Source: Wurfbainia villosa (Eukaryota > Streptophyta > Magnoliopsida > Zingiberales > Zingiberaceae). Taken from it: 64,000 nt of DNA. Both the position numbers and the translations under genes were made by a program. This document shows, in pieces, positions 1-11,627 of this stretch. The DNA is taken from contig CM045988.1 of assembly GCA_025175895.1 (NCBI GenBank), positions 12,553,647-12,617,646 on the forward strand. Reading direction: 5' to 3'. Every line of letters starts with the position of its first letter. The stretch's first letter is position 1. Below the pieces are notes generated by a model that was not told the DNA's origin, did no database searches, and worked only from the letters and a program-made list of their open reading frames with translations.

Positions 1-1599
1 ATGGCACCAAGCCACTTATCCCTTTCTGAACTTGTCAGCACTTCTTCATAACTGGTAGGCTCCTCATCATCAATGAGTAACACGTCGTTCGATTCACTTA
101 CGAGAAATCCATATCTCTCAGGAATATTGCGTGTTCTACCAGATCTACGAAGATGTGGTGTTACAATAGGTCCAGCCGATTGCTCATCACTATGAGTTGT
201 CGGCTGTTGTGCTTCACCAGGTATCTCATCAATGTCTATTTGAGTCTCTCGAGCCTCCTCAAGCTCAATGACACTCCCACTGTTTTCTTGCAAGAGAAAC
301 TCTTTCTCTAGAAACACAGCATGCCTTGAAACAAACACCTTTTGTTCCACAGGATGATAGAATTGGTAACCCCTTGTTTCCTTAGGGTATCCAATAAATA
401 GACATTTATCGACTTAGCATCCATTTATGTCTGATACATGCCTTCACATAAGCGAGGACAACCCCATATCTTCAAGTAAGATACATGAGGTTTCTTACTA
501 GCCCATATCTCATATGGAGTAGTTGAGACTACCTTGGTAGGCATTACTGCTTAACAAGTAAACAAAGTCTCAAGTGCATAACCCCAAAAGGACTTGGGAA
601 GAGTCGCATGATTCATCATTGACCTGACCATGTCCAACAAGGTCCGGTTACGCCTCTCAGATACACCATTATGCTGTGGTGTATAGGGCGGAGTCCATTG
701 AGACAATATGCCATTGTCTCTTAGATAATCAAGAAACTCTTGACTTAAGTATTCACCACCTCGATCCGATCGAGGTATTTTAATACTTTTGTCATGTTGT
801 TTCTCTACTTCATTTCTGAATTCTTTGAACCTTTCAAAGGCTTCAGACTTGTGTTTCATCAAGAACACATACCCAAACCATGAGTGATCATCGGTGAAGG
901 TAATGAAGTAGTTATAGCCTCCTAAAGCTTGAGTTGACATAGGTCCACATACATCAGTATGTACTAGACCTAGTAACTCTCCCACTCGTTCACCTTTTCC
1001 AGTAAAAGGTAACTTAGTCATCTTGCCTTTTAAGCATGATTTGCATGTATCGTATGAATCCAATTCAAACGATTCCAGAATTCCACATCGGTGTAATTCG
1101 GACATGCGTTTCTTGCTTATATGGCCAAGACGACAATGCCACATATAGGAGTCTATGTGATTATCCTTTCGAGCACGCGTGTTGCTCGCTTCGATATTGA
1201 AAATGTCACTGGATACGTCCAACGTATAAATGTCATTACTCAAAGTTCCAGTTCCATAAAGTACGCCATTCAAAGTTATATAACAACAATTGTTACTAAA
1301 CGTTAAATGGAAACCATTTCTATTTAAGCAGGAAATAGAAACAATGTTCTTTATTAGAGAAGGAACATAATAGCAATTGTCCAGTTCCAAGACTAGTCCA
1401 CTAGGGAGCTTCAGCAAATAAGTTCCGATGGCGACCGCAGCAACCTTTGCTCCATTGCCAACTCACAAATTTGACTCCCCTCTGACAAGTCTTCTTCTAT
1501 TCCTTAGCCCCTGTATGTCATTACATATATGTGAGCTACACCCAGTATCCAATACCCAAGTGTCTAAGGAAATAGAATGACAATCAATAACGAAGATAC
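1..1599 (-). pseudogene. copia-I protease, integrase and start of RT (degraded, cut by window edge)
   Basis: On the minus strand the aspartic protease site reads WVLDTGCSSH (DTG at 1541-1549, catalytic triplet intact). It is followed by the GAG-pre-integrase segment (WHCRLGHISKKRM), and the integrase core with HTDVCGPM, a second Asp in SDRGGEY and PQHNGVSERRN carrying the catalytic Glu. The longest open stretch is 551-1417 (288 residues); it ends by frame loss just after YALET. The bases 1-545 encode the linker and the RT start, matching 61500-62060 of the right copy. In this copy the catalytic residues are kept where the right copy has lost them, but frames are broken. Confidence 0.88.
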
Positions 1600-2409
1600 T
1601 CAAGAGGATGGGGCATCGGATGCCTTCTTCTTCTTCATGGACTCAAGATAAGTCTTGCGCTTTCTTCGCGATGGCCTTCCTTGCCTGATGATGGCAAGTG
1701 CCCTTTCTGGCTGTTCCGCCTTCTTTGCCTTTTTTTCTTTCCTTTCTTTTCTTCCTCTTAGAACCTTTCTTTGAGGAATCAACTAAATGAACCGCCTTCT
1801 CCTCATGTCATGCTTCACAGAAGGCTCCACAGTCTTCAGCATATTGAGGAGCTCGGGAATGGTGGATTCCAATTTGTTCATCCGATAGTTCATCACAAAT
1901 TGCGAGAAGCTCTTGGGCAAACAATGCAGAATTAAGTCAATACTTAACTCATGATCCATCACAAAATCGAGGGTAGCTAGCCGCTCGATGTACCCGTTCA
2001 TCTTTAGCACAAACTGCACTACAGACGAACCTTCTTGCATCTTCGTAGTGAAGAGGAGCCTAGAGACCTCGAACCTTTCGGATCTCGCTTGCTCATCGAA
2101 CAACTCATGAAGATGGAAGACCATAGTATTAGCATCCATATGCTCATGCTACTTTTGCAGCTCAGGTACCATCGCCGCTAGCATGATGCAACTCGCCAGC
2201 TCAGAATCTGCCACATGTTTCTGATAGACCAACATTTGGTCTGGAGTTGCATCGTCCTTAGGACGGTCAGGAAGAGGCTCTTCAAGGACATATGCAAGCT
2301 TTTCCGCCTTGAGAACAATTCTCAGGTTTCTAAGCCAGTCCAGGAAGTTAGGCCCAGTCAGTTTGTTCGAATCCAAAATAGTGCGCAAATTCAAAGACGT
2401 CATGATCAA
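1600..2409 (-). pseudogene. copia-I gag (degraded)
   Basis: Begins at 2409 with MIMTSLNLRTILDSNKL and the LTGPNFLDWLRNLRIVLK motif typical of plant copia Gag. The first 86 residues end at a stop (2149), and homology resumes at 2139-1783 with the UBN2-type segment (SSVVQFVLKMNGYIERLATL) and then a Lys/Arg/Glu-rich tail to 1600. The zinc-knuckle region near 1700 is shifted and no clean CCHC can be read. Compared with the right copy it retains about 55 residues that are deleted there. Gag would form the particle and bind RNA; this copy is inactive. Confidence 0.85.
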
Positions 2410-3672
2410 TTTATTGACCTAGAAATACAAAACGAGCATATATGAGAAAATGATTTTAAAATGCATCAATATACATTTATAAATCCCATTCATTTTTCGA
2501 ATTTCAAAAACCCTTAAAATCACTTCGGGAGATCGTAGGTCCATCTCCGAATGGGCTGATATCCATCATAGATAAGAACAACCTTGGAGTGAGTCCAACA
2601 AGCCATTCTTAGCTATGATGGTGGGTATCAAGTATACCGATTACATATCATGTATATGTAACTATCACAATGTGCTATCAACTAATTGAATGTTTACACA
2701 TACATTGGGTTGTTAACACATTAACAAGTATGCATCATATGCATAGCACCCAACTTCACCTCTCTTCACATCGACCTTGGAGTGAGTCCAACAAATCGAT
2801 GCTCCAAGTTAAAGCCGACCCATTAATCGCGAAATAGTTTTAATATGGTTAGGCGCATTCAACCAATTAGCCTGTGCTTGGAGTGAGTCCAACAACCCAA
2901 ACTAACGATTGACCTCGACTCTTACCATATTAGAGTTAAACTATTCCAATGATTTGAACATGTTAGTTCGAGCCGGGCTTGGGTGAGTCCAACAAAAACA
3001 GAAAGCAGAACTCTGGTTCTAACCATATTAATGGAAGGTGTAGGCTTTAATATTGAGTTAGGGTTTTATGTCTCATCCTCTTTGCATGCAAATAACTATT
3101 ATCTACATGGCATGGCATACATGGCATACATCTACATGTCACGACACGCATGGCATAATGTTATGCATCTAATGCAATTACATGGCATACAATTATGTCA
3201 TGTATATAATTTCCTTATATGTCATAACTATTTATGGAAATAAAATATGTTTAAGATTTGATTCTCCAAATCAAATCATAATTAAATTAGGAAACAAATT
3301 TCCAAATCTAATCACATATTTTATTCATGGAATTATTTGATTAAGGAAAATCTATTTAAGAAACCAATTTCCTAAATCATTAAAACTACTTATGGAAATA
3401 AAATATTTTAAGATTTGATTTCCCAAATCAAATCATGATTAAATTAGGAAACAAATTTCCAGAATCTAATCAAATATTTTATTTATGGAAAATATCAATT
3501 TTCATAAATACTTCCAACTTTCCAAAAGTGGAAGATTTCCATAAATACTTCTAGACTTTCCAAAATTGAAAAATTTCCATAAATACTTCTAAATTTCCAA
3601 AATTAGAAAATTTCCAGAAATACATTATGACTATCGGAAAATCATTTTACGATTATGTCGAAACACAACCTG
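2410..3672 (-). other. copia-I untranslated leader with repeated hairpin motif
   Basis: Non-coding leader between primer site and gag. It contains four spaced copies of a motif read on the plus strand as CTTGGAGTGAGTCCAACA (2583, 2776, 2877 and, slightly changed, 2978). The 3' half (about 3240-3650) is very AT-rich with short direct repeats of the type TTTCCATAAATACTT. Nothing protein-like was found. Confidence 0.7.
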
Positions 3673-3673
3673 G

Positions 3674-3685
3674 GCTCTGATACCA
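3674..3685 (-). promoter_or_regulatory. Primer-binding site (initiator Met tRNA)
   Basis: Minus strand reads TGGTATCAGAGC, complementary to the 3' end of plant initiator methionine tRNA, one base inside the LTR end (CA at 3687-3688 on the minus strand). It primes minus-strand DNA synthesis. Confidence 0.93.
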
Positions 3686-3686
3686 C

Positions 3687-5891
3687 TGTTGGGTTTCCGG
3701 CACCGCGGCGTGTGTGTGTTCGATCATGTTTCGTAAACATGAGCACAGCGGAAGCAATTAAAAATAATAAATCTATATTTATTACAACACACACAACACA
3801 CGCATGCTATTACAACAAGTGTAGACATAACCGTAAATTAAAATTTGCAATAAAAGAAATTTATCTACGTTATACCTTTCATATGACGTGTAGCGGGAAC
3901 GGCATCAACCGGAACGATCCTCGTAAGAATCGTCTCTATCCGTATCCACGCCGAGCTCCTCGGGATGACTTCACTAAGTCACGAGCTTCGTCTTCGTACG
4001 GGTTACTAGCCTCGTGTTGAAGACAACGTGATCGAGAGATGATCACGATCCGAATCCAAATTCGGATCCAAAAACGAGTCCTCAAAACTCGCTTCTCCGG
4101 AGAAGTATTCGTCAACCAATTGACGAATCCTTCGTCCTCCACCTCAGAGGATTACCGGAGATCAAATCCCCGGTAAGTTAGCCGCTGTCGGAGCACTAAC
4201 CGTCGTCCAAACGACGCTCCGACGAGAGGAGGAGAAGCTGTCCAGAAAACTGGACAGCTTGGTGGAGGATATAGGCGCCGGCCAACCAAGGAAAGAAAAG
4301 CCTCACCTTGATGCCAAACCTATAGGGGATCACCGGAGGGTCGCCGGAGTGTTCACCGGCTGAAGCTTGGTCGCCGGCAAGGACTTGGACGGTGGCACTT
4401 AGGGTTGGGCGCCGAATTCACCAACAAGGGGTGGGCGGCAACTCTATGTTGGGCGGCCAAAAATAGATTAGGGTTTTGGATTAGGGTTTAAGCCCTATTT
4501 TATAGAGAACTAATTCTCTTAATGGTTAATGGATCATATCCATAAAGCCCGTTAACCCGCTCCATTAAGATAAGTTAAAATAAACCAAACCATGATGGTT
4601 TATTTTAAGTTAAAACGAACCGAACCAACCTTTGGTTCATTCGTTTAATATAAACCAAACCCTTTGGTTTATTCTCATCCATTGGATTAGAACCAAACCA
4701 TTTTGGTCCATCCATTATGTCTTCATAAGACACGGCCCATCCACGCTTCCATTGCGACTGAAACAATTTCATGCTCGCTTTATGTTTGGTCCAACCAAAC
4801 ATAGTTTCTCTCGGTCTGAGAATCCCATTCTCAAGCTCGTTTTAAATCCTTTGGATTACACTCGTTGTGCGTGTGACCAAATAGGTTCTCAGTTTATGTT
4901 GGCCGTCTATAATTAACCATTAATTATAGAACGATCATGAGTGGCACCTAGTAGTACATCATGATCCCCAATTAACCGAAAAGATCAACAGTTGATCCAG
5001 AACTATTTCTGAAACCCTTCAGTAGCTCGAATGAATCGTGCCCCATTCCCTTCACTCATCTTATACCCACTTGGTTCAGGACATGGTCTATTGTGTCAGT
5101 CCCCACTAGGCTGACTACGTCACACCTAGCCCAAGTATCATTTCCTCGTCCTACGGATTCTAGTTACTCCACATGTATCGAAGAGTACTTTACTCTAAAC
5201 ATGTAATGCTTTAGCCAAAGACTTTAGTAACAATCCGACGAGAGGCCATGGGTATACATCTCCTCGCAAGGAGTGGTGAATCCTTTATAGGCTATTCAAA
5301 CACCTTCGATCACTTCGACTTATACCCAATCATCCCGGGTCCACATCTCCTCAGAGATGTTTGCTTAAGATGTCAAAGCATAAGTCTCCATGATCAAGAT
5401 GACTTGAATACCGCAAGTCAAAGGAACATCGCACTTAAGCCACAGTAAGAACTTCATTGACATATCTATATATGCAGAGAACCATATGAAGTCTTACGGC
5501 TGGTCACTCCAATGAACTAGTTACCATAACTAGCATCCACGATTAACTCCGGACATCACAATGTCTCGGCCCGGTGAGAATCAATTTGCTTGGATACACC
5601 AAGGAGTATACCTCGTGCTAGTCTCGGCGAAATTGATGGTGTCCAAATCCATCAATTCATCGACTAGGATAATTAGATACATCACAATTACACATGTAGA
5701 GATACTCACTAGTTGTGATCCAATCACAAATTCTCTCATGCCGTGAATCGATCGTGGACATTCAGTAAATGAGTTTAAGATCCAATCAAATACATTAAAC
5801 ATGTATACTCAAATAGTGAATCTTCATTTATCATATAAATGGTTCATACATAAGGCGATTGCCTTAGGACATCTCTCATATATTAGTAACA
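3687..5891 (-). repeat. copia-I 5' LTR (left copy), 2205 bp
   Basis: Bounded by TG...CA. The outer end is the minus-strand TGTTACTAATATATGAGAG at 5891; the inner end is ...CCCAACA at 3687 next to the primer site. A TATA-like box (minus strand CTCTATAAAATAGGG) lies near 4495-4510. The matching LTR on the right (56301-58524) is 2224 bp. Unusually long for a copia LTR. Short reading frames inside (for example 3936-4142) are not supported as genes. Confidence 0.92.
4235..4260. repeat. Perfect 11-bp hairpin inside copia-I LTR
   Basis: AAGCTGTCCAG, loop AAAA, then CTGGACAGCTT. The same stem with loop TTTT is present at 57951-57976 in the right copy, so it is a conserved feature of the transcribed part of the LTR. 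Confidence 0.8.
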
Positions 5892-6976
5892 CTAATCCAC
5901 GGTCCGATTCGTCCAAGGTGAATCACTCCTCCAAATCTATCCACTAGATCTCTCCTTTGCACAAAGCTAGGTGGAGGTAACCTCTTTTACACAAGGATCA
6001 CTCTTCTACAATAGAATATAGATTAGAACAAGTAGAAGAGTAGGGAATCGTGTATGGCACTTTTGGGAGAAGTTTAGAGATCAAGCATTTTTTTTCCCAA
6101 AGCCCCACCCCCTTCCTTTTTATAGAGGAATAGGGTTTCTTCCCGTTGACACAGGATCAGTCGACTGATGCCCTCGATCAGTCGACTGATCCCGTAGCCA
6201 TTGCCCAATAACGGCCGCTTTCCACGTTGGATTCCATCCAACGGTATTGGCATCAGTCGACTGATCCTACCATCAGTCGACTGATGCTCGATCAGTCGAG
6301 TGCTCAATGGAGTCGACTCCATTCTGTGCCCGTGCACAGTGCCATCGATCATTGCCATTCCTGGCGATTGCTCATTCGGCTATCGATCGTACCGATCCAA
6401 TCCATGGTCGTCGATATCGCCGATCGCCAATCCATGGCAGTCGACTTCTAAGCACTAAACTGGTCTTATACCAGTCGATCGAACCATCGACTCAGAGCAG
6501 TCGACTGTCATTCCCTGGCAGTCGACTGGTGTCGGGAAAACTCATCCGACACTTGGCCAAATGGCCAAGTTTCACCTAAGAGCTACCCCTTCCCGGGTTA
6601 CAATCGCTCACTCTCATCCCTCGGAGTCCCTCGCCTTCGAAGTTCTCTTCGTTCGCGGCCACGTCCCTCGGCAGCATCAGGCGCACGGCTCTGCAATGCT
6701 CCTTCGCGTCTCTTGCCTCGAAGTCTACTTCCTCCGGCTTCACTCCAAGCTTCTCGTCCGGCGGTCCCTCGGATGCTCCAAGCGCACGACTTCCGCAAAG
6801 CAATCTTTCACCGACTCAAGGCCCGAGTGATGAGATGTGAAACTCGCCACTGCTCCATGTGCGAATTACTAAGTTCTGCATGACTTCAACGCACATATCA
6901 AATCAACATAACACCCTAACTTAAACCCTTTGCCACACACATCAAAACCTTATCGTGGCAAGAGATTGCCCTAACA
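5892..6976 (-). repeat. LTR-B (minus strand), cut by copia-I
   Basis: Minus strand begins TGTTAGGGCAATC at 6976 and shares the sequence of 11628-12498 (cysteine-poor GC-rich U3 block, then the palindrome array, then a TATA box CTCTATAAAAAGG near 6113-6125). Downstream of TATA is a transcribed-region style sequence ending abruptly at 5892 where copia-I is inserted. It sits in the gag of element J; the junction at 6977 (GATGC) would be its target duplication. No coding sequence is visible, so this may be a solo LTR or the LTR of an element whose body lies beyond the left edge. Confidence 0.75.
6146..6546. repeat. CAGTCGACTG palindrome array in LTR-B
   Basis: Six exact copies of CAGTCGACTG plus degenerate ones, usually extended to ATCAGTCGACTGAT, directly upstream (minus strand) of the TATA box near 6120. 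The middle (6340-6440) is occupied by GATCG-rich variants. It also holds the inverted pair CCACGTTGG/CCAACGG at 6219-6243. Confidence 0.9.
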
Positions 6977-7411
6977 GATGCTTCCTTCAATTCTTCCACT
7001 TCTTCTATCGATCCGGATGTGGATTCCCTCTAAATCTCCGAATCCTCATGGGGAGCATTCTTCCTCAGCTTCCTTCTCTACTTATGTCGATTCAAGCTTT
7101 TTGTGGTATTTGACCAACTTATCCCACAACTCCTTAGCATCCCCATAGCTCTCTAATCTAGACAAAATATCGTAAGGTATCAATTTTATTAACATTTTCA
7201 TTACCTTAACGGTTGTCTTGAATTGTTTCCATTGCTCCTCGGTCCATCTTGATTTTTCTAGTAGCTTGTTGTCTTCATCCCTAGGTACTTCAAAATCATT
7301 TTCCATTATTAACATTATATCAAAATCGGTTTCAAAGAATATCTCCATTCTTTTCTTCCACCAGGAGAAATCTCCTTCGAACTTCAGTGGGTGAATGTTG
7401 ATGCCGACCAT
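6977..7411 (-). pseudogene. Gag N-terminus of gag-only-type element J (truncated)
   Basis: Starts at 7411 with MVGINIHPLKFEGDFSWWKK and runs as an open frame to 7082, followed by an acidic stretch with stops to 6977, where LTR-B interrupts it. It aligns with the Gag N-terminus at 33430 (same FDGDFxWWxKRME start, RWTxxQxxxFK, SRLxxYxDAxELWxKxxK). It is the DUF4219/UBN2-like capsid part of a SIRE-type Gag; zinc knuckles and everything downstream are lost. The start is supported by the primer site about 45 bp upstream. Confidence 0.83.
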
Positions 7412-7454
7412 TTGGTGTGCTTATCCTAGTGATGAGTCTGATGATAAGAGCCTT

Positions 7455-7466
7455 GCTCTGATACCA
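7455..7466 (-). promoter_or_regulatory. Primer-binding site of element J
   Basis: Minus strand TGGTATCAGAGC, two bases inside the LTR end, complementary to initiator Met tRNA. Confidence 0.92.
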
Positions 7467-7468
7467 CT

Positions 7469-8639
7469 TGTTGGGATCGATGGCCCGGCTAGAAGGGCAG
7501 ATGCAATTACAACAGTAATACAAGAAGTACAAGTAAATACAAAGACAATAATGAAATGCAAGTAAAGAAACTTTACAACAATTTCTTTGAACGCTTTTCT
7601 TGTTGCTTGCTTTGGTTTGCTCTTGAAGGTCTGGAATGCAGCAGCAATTCCCCGTCAAAATCTCCCCAAAAGTTACGGCAAAATCCTCCATCTCAAGCTC
7701 TTTTTATAACCTGCATCAAGCTGATTTCACGCCTGGCAGTCGACTGCCATAAGGCCCCAGTCGACTTTCCCTGTAGTCGTTGTCTCACAACAACTTAATC
7801 CACGTTGGCATTCCATCCAACGGACACACTGGCAGTCGACTGCCATTACCATCAGTCGACTGCCAAAGCCCATAGTCGACTGCTCAGTTAGCTACTGAGG
7901 TTTCTATTCTCACGACCAAAACCAGCAATCGACTGCCCTCCATGGCAGTCGACTGATCAAGGCCAATCGACTACCCAAAGATGGCAATCGACTACCAAGG
8001 CCACTTGGTCACAGTCGATCACCAATCGACTCCCAATCAGTCGACTGTCCAATACCCCAGTCAATTGATAAACCTCAATAATGAGATTTACCCAAAGTAT
8101 GATGCCCTCATACATGCTAGACCACACTTAGCCTAGACTTAAGCCTTCTAGCCTCCTTCACTAGCCTCGCACCTATTGAAACCCTCCAAGTCATCCATGA
8201 CTTGTTCATCCATACGCGGATCCCTCCAAGTCATCCATGATTTGTTCATCCATACACTAGCCTCTAGGTACTTCCATCGACTATTGTTATGCTAACGGTG
8301 TCTATACTGCCAAGGATACACACTTAGACTTCCCATGCCAACCCCATGTTGGACTTTCCATGCCAAGGTTACACACTTGGACTTCCCTTGCCAACTCCAT
8401 GTTGGACTTTCCAATTGCCAAACCCCATGTTAGACTTTCCAAATATCAAGCCCCATGTTTGGACTTTCACTGCCAAGGCTACACACTTGGACTTAAGTGG
8501 CCAAGGCTACACATTTAGACTTCCCCATCATATGGTCAACCCATTATCAAACAATAGTCAACTCATCGTCAAACATCAAAATACTACTCGAGTCAAACTC
8601 AAGTTCAGTCAATCGTGACCTGGGTCGATTGCACCAATA
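7469..8639 (-). repeat. 5' LTR of element J, about 1.17 kb
   Basis: Inner end TGTTGGGATCG on the plus strand at 7469 next to the primer site; outer end CGATTGCACCAATA at 8639, a one-base variant of the CGATTGCACCAACA seen in element C. U3 has repeated TTGGACTT/CCATGCCAA blocks (8310-8530), five exact CAGTCGACTG copies (7735-8060) and a TATA box (minus strand TTATAAAAAG near 7700). The right flank is the K polyprotein, with GAAAG at 8640 as the presumed target duplication. Confidence 0.88.
7735..8060. repeat. CAGTCGACTG palindrome array in LTR J
   Basis: Five exact copies and several one-base variants (CAATCGACTG and similar) upstream, on the minus strand, of the TATA box near 7700. The variants differ mainly by C-to-T or G-to-A changes in the central CpG neighbourhood. 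Confidence 0.88.
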
Positions 8640-9367
8640 GAAAGGTATTGTTCTGAGCAAGAATATGTATCCTAAGACTCTTAAGGAAATAGCCGAAGTG
8701 AAGAAAAAATCATATGTCAATGTCATTGGTAGTTTGATGTACACTATATTGTATACACGTCTCAATATTAGTTATGTTGTTGGATTAGTTAACCTATTTC
8801 AGTCAGACCTAAGATTGAGAGACTGAAAAGTGGTAAAGAGGATATTCAAATATCTAAAAGAAATAACATATTATTGTCTTTGTTTTCAAGTATCAAATAT
8901 GAGCTTGAAGGGCTATTTAAATGCAGATCGGGTTGGGGGCCTAGATAGAAAATTCACATCAGACTATGCCTTTTTATTGAATGACAGCATGGAATAATAA
9001 GAAATAGACTTATGTAGCTTTGTCAACAATGGAAGCTAAATATGTGGCATGTTCAACGGTTGTATAAGAAGATGTCTGGTTAAGAAGGTTTCTGAAGCAT
9101 TTGAAGATTGCTAAAGAAAGTGAGAGTCTGATTACTGTCTATTGTGACAATCAAGATGTGATAGCTTTTTTGAAGGATCCCAAATATCATAGTAAAGGAA
9201 AACACATAGCTATAAAGTATAAGTTTATAAGAGATATTGTTGCTAAGAAAAAGGTGATTCTTGAGTATATCCCTATACATGTTATGCTTGTAGATCCTTT
9301 TACTAAGCCAATGACTAAAGAGTCATTTCAAGGACATGTGAAGTCTTTGGGAGTTCAGAGAATGTGA
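8640..9367 (+). pseudogene. Ty1/copia RT C-terminus and RNase H (element K, degraded)
   Basis: The frame starts at the LTR J junction with a sequence matching copia RT C-termini (LSKNMYPKT, NVIGSLMYTILYTRLNISYVVG), loses frame between about 8820 and 9090, and resumes with ALSTMEAKY and the RNase H segment containing VYCDNQDVIAFLKDP and HIAIKYKFIRDIVAKK. It ends VDPFTKPMTKESFQGHVKSLG at 9367. The open part is 9101-9367. Stops and frame losses make it a pseudogene. It resembles the family of D but D stops about 75 residues earlier, so the two are not halves of one copy. Confidence 0.87.
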
Positions 9368-10577
9368 CAAACAATCCGATATAGTAATATAATTTGATTG
9401 TAAAATGTCATAATATATTCAATGTATATATTCTAGTTACATTCAAATAAAGTCTCAGTGAGCATATTGGCAGGTTGAGATTGGTCCTCTCACATAGATA
9501 ATTATCTCTATTTGTTAAGTATAAATAGAGGTAAGCCTGTTGCTTATGGGATAACTTGTGTAGTTGTAAATAGATATGTACCTATAAGCTGGGGTTGCCT
9601 TGATAGTGGTGTCAAGTTGAGATCATTTGTAGGTCAATGATTGAAGTAAATGCACCCATCATTTACTAAATGTGTTTGGAGCCAGATTAGAATTCATGAG
9701 TTGAATTCATGATTAGACATTGAGAATGTCAAGATCAAAATTTGTATGATGTTAATTTGAGGAAAACATGCACTCTTTTTAATAAAGAGAGTAACATCGT
9801 AGCATATGATTCATACTACATATGCTATAACGACAATAAGGATAATAGAAGAATGGACTCATACTTCTCTACTATGTGAGCCCTTAGGATTATATGTTAA
9901 TCTTAGTATTTATCCTAAATGATTATTTAGTTGTCTACTTGAAGTTTTAATTAGCTCTTCTACTTTAGCATGTAAACCTATTGACTATGGATGATTCGGC
10001 CTATGGAACATGACTAGGAAAGTGACTGATTAAAATAAATAAATTATAGTTAAAAAGAAAGATTAAATAGAATTACATCTTTTAAGTCTATTCACTGGTT
10101 GACCCATTTCTGTTTAGTATGAAAATGTAATTGTGAATTTAAGGGATATGAAACATTCTTTGGACATAATGGTCAATGTGAGGGAATTAGAGATGTTCAT
10201 ATTGATGTAAATGATTTAATCTGGGTAAATACCAAGGCATAGATGTCTTCTGAAGAATGATTGTGTATCATCTGGAGAAAGATTGTATGCTATTTTGAGA
10301 GTGGTTGAGTGTCATTTGATGAGCGACTAAGTAAGGTGTAACAACTTTCTTAGCATTTCGATTGCTCAATGAGCAGCTATTAAAGTGTAAAAACTTTCTT
10401 AGTATTAATTGCTCAATATACTTGCTGCACGAACTATTTTTCCTAAGTATGAATTGGATGTTTTAACTAGTCTTTGTGGCTGGGGACCTCTGGTTCTCGC
10501 TAGTCTTTGTGACTATATGATCTTTGTGACTGTGGACCTCTAGTTCTAACTAGTCTTTATTACTATCTAGTATTTGT
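9368..10577 (+). other. LTR-like tail of element K
   Basis: AT-rich non-coding sequence following the K pol stop. A TATA-like box (TATAAATAG at 9519-9527) within 150 bp of the pol end suggests a 3' LTR, but I could not identify exact LTR ends. Towards 10570 it contains direct repeats of CTAGTCTTTGTGACT type, which resume after element A at 16948 (TTTGTGACTAAGGTCTTTATT), showing that A inserted here. Confidence 0.5.
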
Positions 10578-11627
10578 TGTTGGTGCAATCGTCCCGAGTT
10601 GACTCGAGTTTGACTCAAGTAGTATTTTGATGATAGACAAAACTTATGACATGGGATTGTCATAGGAAAGTCCAACATGGAGTTGGCATGGAAAATCCAA
10701 GCATGGGGCTTGGTGTGGAAAAGTCCATAGCATTACGAAGCCATGCGCTTGGTGCATTTGGGAAGTCTTGAGGACTTGGCAAGTTCACTAGGCTCGGGGT
10801 CCTTGAGTCGGTGAAGGATGACATTGCGAAGTCGTGCGCTTGGTGCATCCGAGGGACCGTCGGACAGGGAGCAAATGGAGTGAGGCCCAAGGGAAGCACA
10901 CTTCAAGGGCAAGAGATGCGAAGGATGGCATTGTGAAGTCGTGCGCTTGGCGCATGCGAGGGACGTAGGCCGAGAGAAGAGAGCTTCAGTGGGGAACTCC
11001 ATGAGAGATGAGGTGGACTTGGCCTAGTGGCTAAGACTAAGTGTCGGATGCTTAAACAACTTGGTGTTTGAGGTTTTACCCGACATTAATCGACTGGCAT
11101 AGGTGCCAGTCGACTGCTCCAAGTCAACTAGGGTTCGACTGGTGTTCGATCGACCAGCTAATCGATCGTCTGTCGATGATAATGATCGATAACACCGCTA
11201 CCAATCGATTGGGGTGTTTTCAACCACAGAAGGTTTTCCAATCGAGTGCTCGTGCTAGCACTTGACTGATGGGATCATCAGTCGACTGATGGACATGATC
11301 AGTCCACTGATGATGGATCCATTGGAGTTTTACCAACGTTGATCAAGTCGTTGTGAGACAACGACTACAGGACCAGTTGACTGATGGTCATGATCAGTCG
11401 ACTAATGGGCATGAAATCAGCTTGATGTAGATTATAAATGGAGCTCAAGGTGGGAAATTTTGCCAAGACTTTAAGGGTGACTTTGGAGGAGAATTGCTAC
11501 TGCATTCCAGACCTTCAAGAGCCAACCAAAGCAAGAACAAACAAGTGATCAAAAGTAATCGGTGAAAAGTATTCTTTTGTATTGTATTTGTATCCTTTTT
11601 TGTATTTCTATATTACTTTGTAATTGC
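10578..11627 (+). repeat. Element A 5' LTR, truncated
   Basis: Matches 15610-16660 of the 3' LTR up to CTTTGTAATTGCT, then switches to LTR-B. It carries the repeated GAAGTCGTGCGCTTGGTGCAT block, two exact CAGTCGACTG copies and several altered ones (11085-11405), and a TATA box (ATTATAAATGG near 11429). The last 300 bp of the LTR, including the end next to the primer site, are missing. Confidence 0.88.
11085..11405. repeat. Palindrome array in element A 5' LTR (partly altered)
   Basis: Two exact CAGTCGACTG copies (for example at 11280) and variants such as CAGTCCACTG and CAGTCGACTAA; 11150-11215 is GATCGAT-rich where other LTRs carry palindromes. The inverted repeat CGTTGTGAGACAACG follows at 11350. 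Confidence 0.85.

Larger units (their letters stand above)
1..5891 (-). mobile_element. Ty1/copia LTR retrotransposon copia-I, left copy, 5' part
   Basis: Reading the minus strand there is, in order, a long LTR (5891 to 3687), a primer site, a leader of about 1.3 kb, gag, protease, integrase and the beginning of reverse transcriptase, where the window edge cuts the element. The order PR-INT-RT defines Ty1/copia. The same family recurs in the opposite orientation at 56301-64000. The 5' terminus (TGTTACTAAT on the minus strand) abuts CTAAT at 5892-5896, the presumed 5-bp target duplication, whose partner lies off-window. The element is inserted in LTR-B. Coding frames are interrupted, so this copy is not autonomous. 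Confidence 0.93.
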